A stretch of 64,000 nt of DNA from CAVVIO01 sp963748095 (GCA_963748095.1 CAVVIO010000033.1:1-64000), one strand, 5' to 3'. Counted from the first letter of the stretch, positions 16,930 through 26,670 are shown. Translations and numbers: made by a program. The notes: generated from the letters alone by a model not told the origin.

Positions 16930-18978
16930 ATGCAAAAGGGAAAAATTGGAGTATCAACAGAGAATATCTTTCCTATTATTAAAAAATTCCTGTACTCTGA
17001 TCATGAGATATTTTTAAGAGAATTGGTGTCAAATGCAGTGGATGCCACTCAAAAATTAAAAACACTTTCAAATATAGGGGATTACAAAGATGAGCTCGGA
17101 GATCTTACCATCCGTGTTTCTGTGGATAAAAAGAAGAAAACCATAACTGTATCGGACAGGGGAATAGGAATGACTGGTGAAGAAATTGAGAAATTTATTA
17201 ATCAGATTGCATTTTCGAGCGCGGGAGATTTTCTGGAAAAATATAAAGACCAGACAAACGCTATTATCGGACATTTCGGATTGGGATTTTACTCGGCGTT
17301 CATGGTTTCCGATAAAGTTGAAATTCTTTCCAAATCGTTCAAAAAGAATACAAAGGCCGTAAAATGGACCTGCGACGGATCACCCGAATATGAGCTGGAA
17401 ACTGTTGAAAAAGAAGAACGAGGTACTGTTATCACTCTTCATATCGATAATGATTCAAAAGATTTTCTGGAAGAGAACCGTATAAACGAGCTGCTAACAA
17501 AATACTGTCACTTCCTTCCTGTTGAAATTGCTTTCGGAAAAGAAAAAGAATGGAAAGACGGAAAAGAAGTTGAGCTGGATAAAGACAAGATCATTAATGA
17601 TCCACAACCATTATGGACCAGAACACCCGCTGATTTGAAAGATGAAGATTATGTGAAATTTTATCACGATTTATACCCGCTCACTGATGATCCTTTGTTT
17701 AATATACACCTGAACGTGGATTATCCGTTCAACCTGACCGGTATATTATACTTCCCAAAAATTAAAAATAATATCGAGGTACAAAAAAATAAAATACAGC
17801 TTTATTGTAACCAGGTATTTGTAACCGATTCGGTAGAAGGCATTGTTCCTGAATTTCTTACTCTTTTACACGGGGTGATCGATTCGCCGGATATACCACT
17901 TAATGTATCGAGAAGTTATCTGCAAAGTGATTCCAACGTAAAAAAGATTTCCAGCCATATCACCAAAAAAGTTGCTGACCGGTTACAGGAAATTTTTAAA
18001 AAAGATCGTAAGCAGTTTGAGGAAAAATGGGATGACCTGAAGATGTTTATCGAATATGGAATGCTTACTGAGGAAAAATTTTATGAGAAAGTGGAGAAGT
18101 TTGCACTTTTGAAAAATACAGATGGTAAGTATTTTACATTTGAAGAATACGAAAAACTGATCAAAGAAAATCAAACCGACAAGAATAAAAACCTTATTTA
18201 CTTGTATGCCACCGATAAGGAAAGCCAGTTCAGTTTTATAGAAGCCGCCAAATCGAAAGGATACGATGTATTACTGATGGACGGACAATTGGAAACACAC
18301 TTCATCAACCATATTGAACAAAAGTTAAAGAATGCTCATTTCTCAAGAGTTGATGCAGATGTAGTAGATAAACTGATTCAGAAAGAAGAAAATAAAGAAT
18401 CCAAACTTACACCTGAACAACAAAACGAACTCTCCAAAGTATTCGAGGGAGAACTCCCTAGGAAAGCAAACTATATGGTGACTTTTGAAAGCCTTAGCGA
18501 GACTGACAGTCCGGTTATGATTACACAATCCGAATTTATGCGCAGGATGAAAGACATGTCGGCATTAGGTGGCGGACCTATGAATTTTTATGGTGAAATG
18601 CCAGACAGTTATAGCTTTGTGGTAAATGCGAATCATCCATTAATACAGCGTATACAGGAAGATAAAGAGAAATCTGTGGGGGAAGAATTGAAAAAAATGA
18701 ATGAAAAAATAAAGCCCATTGAAGACAGTAAGGCAGAACTTGATAATTCCATTAAAGATAAAAAGGAAGAAGAGATAAAACAGGAAGATAAAGACCGTAT
18801 TTCCGATCTGGAGAAAAAGATAACGGAACTTCGAGAAAAAAAGGATAAAGTGCTCAACGAATACGGAAGAAAAAATAAACTCGTGAAGCAACTTATCGAC
18901 CTGGCCCTTTTATCGAATAATATGTTAAAGGGAGAAGAACTTAATAAGTTTGTAAAGCGAAGTATCGAATTGATCTGA
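16930..18978 (+). CDS. htpG: Chaperone HtpG (Hsp90)
   Basis: Cytosolic ATP-dependent dimeric chaperone. The N-terminal GHKL ATPase domain (1 to about 210) shows FLRELVSNAVDATQKL with the catalytic Glu and ATP-site Asn, DRGIGMT, and GHFGLGFYSAFMVSDKV; the middle domain includes GILYFPK and the conserved DSPDIPLNVSRSYLQSD; the C-terminal dimerisation domain follows. An extra Lys/Glu-rich segment at about 575-650 (EEELKKMNEKIKPIEDSKAEL) makes it 682 aa, longer than the 624 aa of E. coli HtpG; this insertion is common in Bacteroidota. It is followed by a bidirectional terminator. Confidence 0.97.
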   Translation: MQKGKIGVSTENIFPIIKKFLYSDHEIFLRELVSNAVDATQKLKTLSNIGDYKDELGDLTIRVSVDKKKKTITVSDRGIGMTGEEIEKFINQIAFSSAGDFLEKYKDQTNAIIGHFGLGFYSAFMVSDKVEILSKSFKKNTKAVKWTCDGSPEYELETVEKEERGTVITLHIDNDSKDFLEENRINELLTKYCHFLPVEIAFGKEKEWKDGKEVELDKDKIINDPQPLWTRTPADLKDEDYVKFYHDLYPLTDDPLFNIHLNVDYPFNLTGILYFPKIKNNIEVQKNKIQLYCNQVFVTDSVEGIVPEFLTLLHGVIDSPDIPLNVSRSYLQSDSNVKKISSHITKKVADRLQEIFKKDRKQFEEKWDDLKMFIEYGMLTEEKFYEKVEKFALLKNTDGKYFTFEEYEKLIKENQTDKNKNLIYLYATDKESQFSFIEAAKSKGYDVLLMDGQLETHFINHIEQKLKNAHFSRVDADVVDKLIQKEENKESKLTPEQQNELSKVFEGELPRKANYMVTFESLSETDSPVMITQSEFMRRMKDMSALGGGPMNFYGEMPDSYSFVVNANHPLIQRIQEDKEKSVGEELKKMNEKIKPIEDSKAELDNSIKDKKEEEIKQEDKDRISDLEKKITELREKKDKVLNEYGRKNKLVKQLIDLALLSNNMLKGEELNKFVKRSIELI

Positions 18979-19000
18979 TACTGATTATAAAAAAACTAAA

Positions 19001-19028
19001 AAGCCTGCCGATAACGACAGGCTTTTTT
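19001..19028. terminator. Bidirectional terminator between htpG and the convergent gene
   Basis: AAGCCTG (19001-19007) pairs with CAGGCTT (19017-19023), extended by CG/CG beyond one mismatch, with A runs before and T runs after. It serves htpG on the plus strand and the 173-aa gene on the minus strand. Confidence 0.85.
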
Positions 19029-19068
19029 AATATTTATTTGTTCAAAGTAAAATTATCAAATGAATATT

Positions 19069-19590
19069 TCAAAATAACTCTCCAATCTCTTTTTTCAGAA
19101 AAATAAGAGCATCACTTGTCTGGGCCTTATCCTGTTCCATCAAATCTTCCAGAATAGCTTTTCCCAGGTCAATGGCCGGACTGTTACCATCTATATTGTC
19201 CGCTGCTATATTGATACTTTTAATGGTATTTGTACGGGCAGCTTTGATCATTTCCCAGGCCTTGGGGGAGATATAAATCTGCTGAGCAAGGTTATGCTCG
19301 AATTCAGCCCGAATAGTAGATAACAACTCCGACTGAAGTTGCCTGGCTGTCATACCCGGTTTATTTATGCGCATTACCAGATTTTCAGGAGATATTCGTT
19401 CAAGAAATAATGTCAGTCGTTCGTAAGCCTGCAGCTTTAATGGAATGACCTGTTCCTTGTTTTTAAGTAAAAATTCCTGTCTGCGTTTTTTCTCTTCTTC
19501 TTCCAGAAATTTCTTTACAAGATAATAAGCTGTTAAAAAAACGATTACGGATGGAAGAATATATTTTGCGATTTCCGGTATTTCCTTCAT
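19069..19590 (-). CDS. Single-pass membrane protein of unknown function, conserved Bacteroidota type
   Basis: A 173-aa protein with one N-terminal membrane helix (about 8-27, YILPSVIVFLTAYYLVKKFL), a charged coiled-coil linker (LEEEEKKRRQEFLLKNKEQ) and a soluble helical domain (LKLQAYERLTLFLERISPENLVMRI; QLQSELLSTIRAEFEHNLAQQIYISPKAWEMIKAA). It resembles a family of uncharacterised Bacteroidota proteins (possibly the one called DUF7935); that name is from memory and uncertain. It is monocistronic and convergent with htpG. I assign no function. Confidence 0.72.
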   Translation of the reverse strand: MKEIPEIAKYILPSVIVFLTAYYLVKKFLEEEEKKRRQEFLLKNKEQVIPLKLQAYERLTLFLERISPENLVMRINKPGMTARQLQSELLSTIRAEFEHNLAQQIYISPKAWEMIKAARTNTIKSINIAADNIDGNSPAIDLGKAILEDLMEQDKAQTSDALIFLKKEIGELF

Positions 19591-19700
19591 TGTAGAAAAA
19601 TTATTAATAATTCACTATTACAATATTAAATAATTCTAATCAAAAAAGATTAATTTTAACCGCTGTAATCTATAATAGCTAATATAAAACAGGAAAAAAT

Positions 19701-20894
19701 ATGGAAAAAATTTCGGCCAGGCTACAAAGCCTCTCGCCCTCTGCCACCATGGCTATGAATCAGAAAAGCAGGGATTTAAAAGCAAAAGGAGTTGATGTTA
19801 TCAATTTAAGTGTCGGGGAACCAGACTTTAATACCCCCGATCATATAAAAACTGCTGCCAAAAAAGCCATTGATGACAATTTTTCATTTTATCCGCCTGC
19901 TGCCGGTTTTCAGGATTTACGGGAAGCTGTATCGAAAAAATTTAAACGCGAAAATAACCTCGATTACTCACCCGATCAGATCATTGTTTCCACCGGCGCT
20001 AAAAATTCGCTGGCAAATGCCATACTTACTTTAATTGACAAAGGAGATGAAGTGATAGTACCCGCGCCTTACTGGGTAACTTATGTTGAACTGGTAAAAC
20101 TCGCCGAAGGAAAAAATGTGATTATTAACGGATCGATCGATAATAAATTTAAAGTTACACCTCAACAAATAGAAGAAGCGATCACACCAAAAACAAAAGC
20201 ACTTCTGTTATGTTCGCCATCAAATCCTACCGGGGCTGTATACAGTAAAAGTGAGCTGGAGGCCATAGCCAAAGTACTGGAAAAACATCCGCAGGTTTTT
20301 GTTATCACCGATGAAATATACGAACACATTAATTTTGTTGGAAAACACGAGTCACTTGCCCAGTTTCCGTCTATCCACGACCGGGTAATAGTTATTAATG
20401 GTGTATCAAAAGCTTATGCCATGACTGGTTGGCGTATCGGTTATATGGCGGCACCGCTTTGGTTTACAAAAGCATGTATTAAACTTCAGGGGCAGTTTAC
20501 TACAGGCCCCACAACAATTGCACAGAAAGCAGCTACTGCAGCTTTAAATGACGATCAGGCCTGTGTGAAAGATATGAATGTAGCTTTTAAACGCCGCCGC
20601 GATCTGATCCTTGATCTGCTGAAAGATATTAAAGGTATAAGAACACCTTTACCCGAAGGAGCTTTTTATGTATTCCCCGAGGTCAGTTCTTACTTTGGAA
20701 AATCGTTTAACGGGAAAAAAATAGAAACGTCTAATGATTTGTGTATCTTTTTACTGGAAGAAGGTCATATTGCCACCGTACCGGGAGAAGCCTTTGGTGA
20801 ACCAACCTGTATCAGGATTTCTTACGCTACTTCGGATGATAAGCTTAAAGAAGCTATTGACCGGCTTAAAAAAACGCTTGCAAAACTTAGCTGA
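19701..20894 (+). CDS. Aspartate-type PLP-dependent aminotransferase (class I)
   Basis: It transfers the amino group between aspartate (or another amino acid) and 2-oxoglutarate in the cytosol. The fold type I motifs are clear: NLSVGEPDFNTP near the N-terminus, the YPPAAGFQDLREA substrate region, the CSPSNPTGAVY site, ITDEIYEHI with the pyridine-ring Asp, and Lys237 in VSKAYAMTGWRIGYM that forms the Schiff base. The C-terminal CIRISYATS carries the carboxylate-binding Arg. At 397 aa it matches the Ib (AspB/AspC of Thermus type) aminotransferases. A perfect 13-bp terminator follows. Confidence 0.93.
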   Translation: MEKISARLQSLSPSATMAMNQKSRDLKAKGVDVINLSVGEPDFNTPDHIKTAAKKAIDDNFSFYPPAAGFQDLREAVSKKFKRENNLDYSPDQIIVSTGAKNSLANAILTLIDKGDEVIVPAPYWVTYVELVKLAEGKNVIINGSIDNKFKVTPQQIEEAITPKTKALLLCSPSNPTGAVYSKSELEAIAKVLEKHPQVFVITDEIYEHINFVGKHESLAQFPSIHDRVIVINGVSKAYAMTGWRIGYMAAPLWFTKACIKLQGQFTTGPTTIAQKAATAALNDDQACVKDMNVAFKRRRDLILDLLKDIKGIRTPLPEGAFYVFPEVSSYFGKSFNGKKIETSNDLCIFLLEEGHIATVPGEAFGEPTCIRISYATSDDKLKEAIDRLKKTLAKLS

Positions 20895-21319
20895 AAAACA
20901 GATTAGAAAATTATTACTTAGTTTTTGAAATGATATAAAGTGAGTAAGTTATTGTTAATGACTTACTCACTTTTTTTTACAGGATTTTCTTCTATTACTT
21001 CTCATCTTTTAAACATAATTATAATTTCCTTACCACCAGCACTTTTTAACCTGTGGATTTCAACCATATTATAAATAAAAAATAACGAATTTAAATTTTA
21101 AGGTAACTAATTAATTATCTGCCCGTATATAAGGACATTCTTTAAAAAAATCATTCTATATCAGATATTAAAAAGGAAACCTCAATACCGTTATGAAAAT
21201 TAATCTCCTTTTAAAAATTACAAGTTTATATTATCTTCTTCTTTTACCTAAAATGAATAAATAGTTATATCAGCTATTATAAGATAAAGTCACAATCATA
21301 ATACCGAATTATAAACCAA
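20895..21319. other. Intergenic region between aminotransferase and barrel-protein genes
   Basis: 425 bases. It holds the strong terminator at 20937-20973; the remaining 340 bases are AT-rich and contain the leader of the barrel gene. I found no consensus promoter, ORF or repeat. Confidence 0.5.
20937..20978 (+). terminator. Terminator of the aminotransferase gene
   Basis: AAAGTGAGTAAGT (20937-20949) pairs perfectly with ACTTACTCACTTT (20961-20973) around an 11-base loop, followed by more T residues. Confidence 0.92.
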
Positions 21320-22066
21320 ATGCATATGAAGAAAAAACGTAAAATCATTAAAACTTTATTCATCCTGATTTTTCTTTCCCCCTTTTTAACGGGATATAGT
21401 CAGGATGATGCAGCATCGACCACCTCAGGCACTTTTGTTTATGGCCTGCACGCCGGAGGGAACGTGAGCACATTTTATAGCCAGCCTCATACCGGGATAA
21501 TACCGGGGCTTACAGGAGGTATCCATGCGAGGTACGGATTCAATAGTAGTTTAAGTGTCCAGGCAGAACTAAATTATGTAGAACAGGGTGGTAGATTATT
21601 GAGAATAACTAATCCCGATCAACTTGGTACAGCTCCAATATTCTTAAACCAGGTAGAAGACAGGAAAGACAAAATTTATGAAATCGAATTTCCGCTGTTA
21701 TTAACATTCGACATTCATTTGGGCAACGGTACTCTCCGGTTACTGGCCGGCCCCAGTATTGCCTATACAATTTATGCAGGTAGTAATGTTGAAACAACAG
21801 CTCAGTTTCCTGGAAGTGGTGTAATGTACGCTACTTTTAGTGATAATGAAGATATTACAAAAAGCATAGAACCATTTCAATACAATATTTCCGGTGGTTT
21901 GGCATTTGAATTTCCTGTTCTCAGTAATAAATCAATGACTATTGATTTCAGGTACAGGTATACGATCAATGCTATCTACCCCGGATACAGTTACCTTGGT
22001 ATTGCTGAAGTTTCAAGTGATTTGCACGCCTATGGCGTATCAGCAACCATTGGTTTTAATTTTTAA
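21320..22066 (+). CDS. Outer-membrane beta-barrel protein, porin/PorT-like
   Basis: A predicted small outer-membrane barrel. The 248 aa begin with a signal peptide (KTLFILIFLSPFLTGYSQ); Met3 (21326) is an equally good start. The mature part has alternating beta strands typical of the Bacteroidota outer-membrane beta-barrel family (YGLHAGGNVSTFY, GGIHARYGFNSSLSVQAELNYVEQGG, SGGLAFEFPV, MTIDFRYRYTINAIY) and ends with GVSATIGFNF, an aromatic terminus that fits BAM-dependent insertion. It lies 50 bases before a large lipoprotein gene on the same strand, so the two probably work together. Specific function unknown. Confidence 0.82.
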   Translation: MHMKKKRKIIKTLFILIFLSPFLTGYSQDDAASTTSGTFVYGLHAGGNVSTFYSQPHTGIIPGLTGGIHARYGFNSSLSVQAELNYVEQGGRLLRITNPDQLGTAPIFLNQVEDRKDKIYEIEFPLLLTFDIHLGNGTLRLLAGPSIAYTIYAGSNVETTAQFPGSGVMYATFSDNEDITKSIEPFQYNISGGLAFEFPVLSNKSMTIDFRYRYTINAIYPGYSYLGIAEVSSDLHAYGVSATIGFNF

Positions 22067-22116
22067 TATAAACAGTATATCCAAAACCTAATAAGTTTAA
22101 TTTAAATTATAATTCT

Positions 22117-23850
22117 ATGAAGAAGTACATGAAATTTTTTGCTTATTTCTTTCTTGCGAGTACAATATTTTACTCGTGTAAGAAAGACAATCTTACCCAG
22201 GAAGACGTTATAAAAAATCAACAAGTTATTGATTTTGTAGTCCAGGTATTAGACAGAACTGATTTTAACAAACCTGTTGACAGTGCAAATGTTACCACCT
22301 ATGTTAACGGAGAAATGCAGCAGGTTACTACTGACGTGACAGGAACTGTGACATTTAAAGATGTAAAAGTAGGATCTACCCTGTCTCTTTATATTACTAA
22401 AACTAATTATTTAAATGCTTATGCTGAAGCCGAAGCATATACAAGCAATTACCGGGTAGCAGAAGTTTCTCAGACAGTTTACCTCTATTCCACAAATAGT
22501 TCGAATCTCGTAACTATTAAGGGTAGGCTTACATTGGAAAAAGATGTGACTAACCGGGAACCGGAACCTGCTTCCAATGTAGTTGTAAAAGCTATGAATT
22601 CAAATCTGAATGATTATGCCGCACAGTATTTTTATGATGTGACAGATACCAATGGTAATTATGAAATAAAAGTTCCGGTTACATCAACAAATTCAAATTA
22701 TGTGCAGGTTTTTTATCCTGACATCACAACGAATCAATCATTTGCTAAAATGCTGAATGATGGTTCCGTGCAAATAGTAGAAAGAAAAGTATTATATAAA
22801 ACAAATTCCGGTGGACTATCTGTACCTTCAGTTCCAAGTGCGTTCATTACTATTGCTGCACCTGATGCAGGTAATATCGGTACTGGCTTTGAACTGGATT
22901 CTAAAGCAAACCCAACTTACCTTTCTAATTATTCCGATGCGGTATTAGTAACAGGAGGAAGCGGTTTCTTCGGAGGTAAGGATACTTCTAATGTACTGTT
23001 TAAAATGACACCCGGAATGAATGGTGACACCGCCGAGATACAGGTAGATATATCTGCAGGTAAAATTGTAAATATTAATGGCTTTATTAATAATGGTGCT
23101 TTATACAATTCAAAACCCAGTGTGGTATTTGCAGGAGGAGGTACAGGTGCCCAGATTGATATCCAGTTTGCAACTACCTATAATATATTTATTACCAATA
23201 GTGGTAGTAATTATTTAAATTATCCCACAGTTTCAGCTGAAGTTTTGAGATACAGTAGTAATACACTAATAAATTATGTTGATAATGATATTAATGATTA
23301 CTCAAATACTGTTCTTGGTGCTTACAATATTTTAGGGGCAAATACTCAAATAAACAATGGTAAAATAGAATCGACAACTGGTAATGGGGATACCATTTAT
23401 ATAACAGGATATAAATTTGCTGATAAACCAGTATTAACTGTTAATGCAAGTGAGGATTTGAGAACAGCCCATGCATTGATATATAGTAATTACATTTCTT
23501 CTACTGATAGTTCAATTACATCATTTAATCTGGTTGACGCAGGTAACGGTTATGACCCTGCAAATCCACCAACTGTTACTGTATATAGTGTAGATGGCCA
23601 CGGAGATGGAGCCATGTTTAAAGCTCAAGTTAATACTAGCCACCAGGTATCTAATCTTATATTAATGAACGGTGGAAAAGCATATGTAAGAAATCTTAAC
23701 GACTTCTCAAGTAACGGAACTACTAGTAATTACAATCAGAACCCATCTTATCCTTCTACTTATTTCTACCCAAAAATGGGAGAAACCATTGTACAGGATG
23801 TGAATTATGGAACAGGATATCAGGTAGTCACTCCTGAAACAGAAAAATAA
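22117..23850 (+). CDS. Large lipoprotein of unknown function with Gly-rich beta repeats
   Basis: A 577-aa lipoprotein (signal with Cys21, FYSCKKDN). After a carboxypeptidase-regulatory-like domain (about 40-125, VDSANVTTYVNGEMQQVTTDVTGTVTFKDVKVG) and a second such domain (about 128-225, VVVKAMNSNLNDY...TDTNGNYEIKV) the protein carries degenerate repeats of the pattern G-GY-PTV-GGGTGA-V-I-GG-Y: for example NSKPSVVFAGGGTGAQIDIQ with NSGSNYLNYPTVSAEV, and AGNGYDPANPPTVTVY with HGDGAMFKAQV and MNGGKAYV. Similar repeats occur in adhesin-like and phage structural proteins. A surface binding role is possible but not shown. A strong terminator follows; the barrel gene precedes it. Confidence 0.78.
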   Translation: MKKYMKFFAYFFLASTIFYSCKKDNLTQEDVIKNQQVIDFVVQVLDRTDFNKPVDSANVTTYVNGEMQQVTTDVTGTVTFKDVKVGSTLSLYITKTNYLNAYAEAEAYTSNYRVAEVSQTVYLYSTNSSNLVTIKGRLTLEKDVTNREPEPASNVVVKAMNSNLNDYAAQYFYDVTDTNGNYEIKVPVTSTNSNYVQVFYPDITTNQSFAKMLNDGSVQIVERKVLYKTNSGGLSVPSVPSAFITIAAPDAGNIGTGFELDSKANPTYLSNYSDAVLVTGGSGFFGGKDTSNVLFKMTPGMNGDTAEIQVDISAGKIVNINGFINNGALYNSKPSVVFAGGGTGAQIDIQFATTYNIFITNSGSNYLNYPTVSAEVLRYSSNTLINYVDNDINDYSNTVLGAYNILGANTQINNGKIESTTGNGDTIYITGYKFADKPVLTVNASEDLRTAHALIYSNYISSTDSSITSFNLVDAGNGYDPANPPTVTVYSVDGHGDGAMFKAQVNTSHQVSNLILMNGGKAYVRNLNDFSSNGTTSNYNQNPSYPSTYFYPKMGETIVQDVNYGTGYQVVTPETEK

Positions 23851-23870
23851 TTCATAATAATAATGAAGTA

Positions 23871-23902
23871 AAAAAAGCTGACTCGAAAAAGTCAGCTTTT
23901 TT
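23871..23902. terminator. Bidirectional terminator between the lipoprotein and mgsA genes
   Basis: A-run plus AGCTGACT (23876-23883) pairs with AGTCAGCT (23890-23897) plus T-run around a six-base loop. It serves the lipoprotein gene (plus) and the mgsA operon (minus). Confidence 0.9.
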
Positions 23903-23971
23903 TTATTATAAATTGTCAAATTTTCTTTTTTTTGAATAATTCCGGCCAAGTAATGATGAACCTATTGCAAA

Positions 23972-24433
23972 TCATAATTTACGATCAATATAACTCGTAT
24001 AATCTTTCAATACAGGCACATAATCAGAATCCATCAATTCAGAAGAAATTAAAAAATCAGCCGTTGACCGGTTATTGGCAGTAGGAATATTATACAAAGC
24101 AGTGATGCGTAACAGTGCTTTCACATCTACATCGTGAGGCTGCGGTTCCATGGGGTCCCACAGGAAAATCAGCATATCGATTTTACCTTCGGAAATTAAT
24201 GCCCCCAGTTCCAGGTCTCCTCCTAACGGACCGGATTTGAGCTTTTTTATCTTAATGGTTCTTTTCACTTTTCCCAGTTTTTTCAACAGTGCTTCTTCCA
24301 CCATCTTTCCGGTAGTACCTGTGCAGATCAGTTCATACTTCACCAATATATCCCAATTCCATTCCACCCATTCTATAAGGTCCCTCTTCCGGTTGTCATG
24401 AGCAACCAGTCCTATTCTCTTTATTCCTTTCAT
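23972..24433 (-). CDS. mgsA: Methylglyoxal synthase
   Basis: Converts dihydroxyacetone phosphate to methylglyoxal and phosphate, a bypass of lower glycolysis used when phosphate is short or sugar phosphates build up. The 153-aa product matches the E. coli enzyme closely: LVAHDNRKRDLIEWVEWN, TGTTG (about 38-42, phosphate binding), SGPLGGDLE with the catalytic Asp73, LWDPMEPQPHDVDVKALLR with Asp93, His100 and Asp103. The gene overlaps the upstream WD40 gene by four bases (ATGA), so translation is coupled. It is last in an operon ending at the bidirectional terminator. Confidence 0.96.
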   Translation of the reverse strand: MKGIKRIGLVAHDNRKRDLIEWVEWNWDILVKYELICTGTTGKMVEEALLKKLGKVKRTIKIKKLKSGPLGGDLELGALISEGKIDMLIFLWDPMEPQPHDVDVKALLRITALYNIPTANNRSTADFLISSELMDSDYVPVLKDYTSYIDRKL

Positions 24434-25587
24434 TTCGGGTCTTGTATTTTAAATTTTTCGTTTTTCAATTTATTTAAATACTTCTCATAATACTTATTGT
24501 ACAATTCATCCAGATATTTATTACCTTTTTCTTCCCTGATCTTATAATCCTGTCGCGATTCTCCTTTTCCCCTGGGCTCCAGCAAATCCGAATTATTAAT
24601 GTCATCTGTTATTTCTGAATTGTAATAGTAATCAACAAATATTTTTTTCCCCAGCTTCCAGTACATAACAGTTTCATCTGCTGAGCCGCTTGCAAAATGC
24701 TTGCCGTCGGGACTAAAACGTACGGAATTAACAGCTCCCTGATGATCAACAAAGGTGTAAAGGCATACACCCGTTTTTGTTTCCCAAAGCCTTATCGTTT
24801 TATCGAACGAGGCACTGAGTAACAAATTCCCATCAGGGCTGAAATCGATATCCAATATGCCTTTTGTGTGACCCGGATATGTCTTTATAACTTTACCTGT
24901 TTCCAGGTCCCACAACCGTATTGTCTGATCACCTGAAGCACTGGCAAAATATTTTCCACTGGGATGAAAAGCTACGGCAAATACATTTCCTGTATGCCGT
25001 TTAAGCACATTGGTGAGTTTGCAGTCTGCCACATTCCAAACACGAACCGAATGATCTAGCGAGCCACTGACAAGAATGTTTTCAACCGGGCTGAAACATA
25101 CAGCCAGGGAATTCTTTTTATCACCTTCAAGCGTACAGGTTATCTCTCCGGTTCCAATATTCCAAATTCTGATTTTTTTATCAAAAGATCCTGCTGTTAG
25201 AAGTGTTTCGTCTTTATTTACGGCTATCGACCATATACGGGTTATGTTACCTTTATATGTCTGTAAGATATTCCCTAACGAATCGACTTTTTTAATGTCG
25301 GAACCCGATCCCAGGAGCAAATCGCCCGAACGTGTCATATATACTCCTTTTAGAGGGAAATAATTATCTTTAATACTATATGCAACATCAAAGGTATTAA
25401 GGTTATACACATTAACCGATTTATCTTCCGATACCGATACAAGATACCTGCCATCCTTACTGAAAGCAACCGAATTTACAGCGTCCTGATGATTTTTAAA
25501 AACATGGATAAGATTTTCATCCGGTTGCCCCGAAACGTAAAATGTTATGAAAAATAAAAAAAACAAATAAGAAATTGTCCGTTTCAT
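24430..25587 (-). CDS. Exported WD40-repeat protein
   Basis: A predicted periplasmic seven-bladed beta-propeller scaffold. A signal peptide (TISYLFFLFFITFYVSG) precedes seven WD-type repeats from about residue 28 to 312, the second degenerate; clear blades end in VRVWNV, IRLWDL, IRLWET and VMYWKL, with SPDG turns. The tail (about 320-385) is charged and probably helical (SRQDYKIREEKGNKYLDELYNKYYEKYLNKL). The 385-aa protein has no catalytic motif and probably mediates protein-protein contacts. Its stop overlaps the mgsA start; the reason for pairing with a cytosolic enzyme is unclear. Confidence 0.9.
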   Translation of the reverse strand: MKRTISYLFFLFFITFYVSGQPDENLIHVFKNHQDAVNSVAFSKDGRYLVSVSEDKSVNVYNLNTFDVAYSIKDNYFPLKGVYMTRSGDLLLGSGSDIKKVDSLGNILQTYKGNITRIWSIAVNKDETLLTAGSFDKKIRIWNIGTGEITCTLEGDKKNSLAVCFSPVENILVSGSLDHSVRVWNVADCKLTNVLKRHTGNVFAVAFHPSGKYFASASGDQTIRLWDLETGKVIKTYPGHTKGILDIDFSPDGNLLLSASFDKTIRLWETKTGVCLYTFVDHQGAVNSVRFSPDGKHFASGSADETVMYWKLGKKIFVDYYYNSEITDDINNSDLLEPRGKGESRQDYKIREEKGNKYLDELYNKYYEKYLNKLKNEKFKIQDPK

Positions 25588-25618
25588 AATCTGTTAACAA
25601 TAAATATTTAAAATCTTA

Positions 25619-26440
25619 TTATTCAATTTTAGAAGTAACCGGATTACGAAGTCCGCTTGAACCGGCAAGCATGGCCTTCACCGAGCCTACGAGAATTTTT
25701 GCCTCTACAAGAATAGGAATTCGGTTCCGGTCATCGGTAACCCATACAAACAGGTCCTCTCCGCCCCTGAACATAGTACCCTCTACCAATAGTGCCGAAA
25801 ATTTAATGCAACTATATTTATGACCATCCCTGGTTTCCATCACATCCTTTCCCAGATAGCGGATATATAAATGGTAAATTTTATTATCGATCACCGCCGA
25901 AACAGGAATGGTATCATTTAATTTCACATTTTTAAATGACAGGTTTCTGGACAGATAGATTAGTGAAAGCACATCGTAGGTACAATTTTTCATCTCTAAA
26001 GTATCGTGTACCAAGGGTTTTTTTGAATTCTCAGAGGAAGCTATTATTCTTCTGTTCGACTGGTCAAACAAGTATATGTTATTGACCGCATATCCGCCTT
26101 CATAAGTATTCCTGTGGAACCACAATGGTTGCAGCGTCTTCATATCGAGATAGGTTCGATAGCTGTCACGGACTTTATATATCCAATCATAACCCTTGTA
26201 GGAAGATCCATATGAGTCGAGAAAATAGACCGGTTTATTATTAAACGTATCTGTTTTTACATCGAATTCTGCCTCTCCGGCATTCAACCATATAAAACCC
26301 CAGTTATAGTATACCTCGTAGTGCAAGCGCTCACCCGATTTAAATGCAAAATTTTCATCGAGACATTGCCCGAAAAGTGAAAATGTATAATCGAATAAAA
26401 TGAAAACAACTATGATGATGATTCTTTTTGTAGTATACAA
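25619..26440 (-). CDS. DUF3108-family exported protein
   Basis: A periplasmic protein of a family with no settled function. After a signal peptide (IIIIVVFILFDYTFSLFGQ) the 273 aa show the DUF3108 pattern: FKSGERLHYEVYYNWGFIWLNAGEAEF near the N-terminus, the DSYRTYLDMKTLQPLWFHRN strand pair, YDVLSLIYLSRNL, and the closing FVWVTDDRNRIPILVEAKILVGSVKAML. It precedes the WD40 gene by 31 bases on the same strand, so it is probably the first gene of a three-gene operon with WD40 and mgsA. Confidence 0.88.
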   Translation of the reverse strand: MYTTKRIIIIVVFILFDYTFSLFGQCLDENFAFKSGERLHYEVYYNWGFIWLNAGEAEFDVKTDTFNNKPVYFLDSYGSSYKGYDWIYKVRDSYRTYLDMKTLQPLWFHRNTYEGGYAVNNIYLFDQSNRRIIASSENSKKPLVHDTLEMKNCTYDVLSLIYLSRNLSFKNVKLNDTIPVSAVIDNKIYHLYIRYLGKDVMETRDGHKYSCIKFSALLVEGTMFRGGEDLFVWVTDDRNRIPILVEAKILVGSVKAMLAGSSGLRNPVTSKIE

Positions 26441-26670
26441 TGTCTGTTCCTTGATTAAAATTTAAAATAATTTACCTGAACATTTTATGAAAATAAACTA
26501 TCAACGTCCTGAGACCAAAATTAATGATTTCGGATTGCAATTAAGTTATTCAGATATTAAATTTCAGATATAAATGGATGTTTGTTTTGCGCCTCGAAAA
26601 TAACTACCTGTTTTTGAACCAGTTCAGCAAGATTAATGAATTAATAAAGCGAAATCAGAATACTCGTTCC

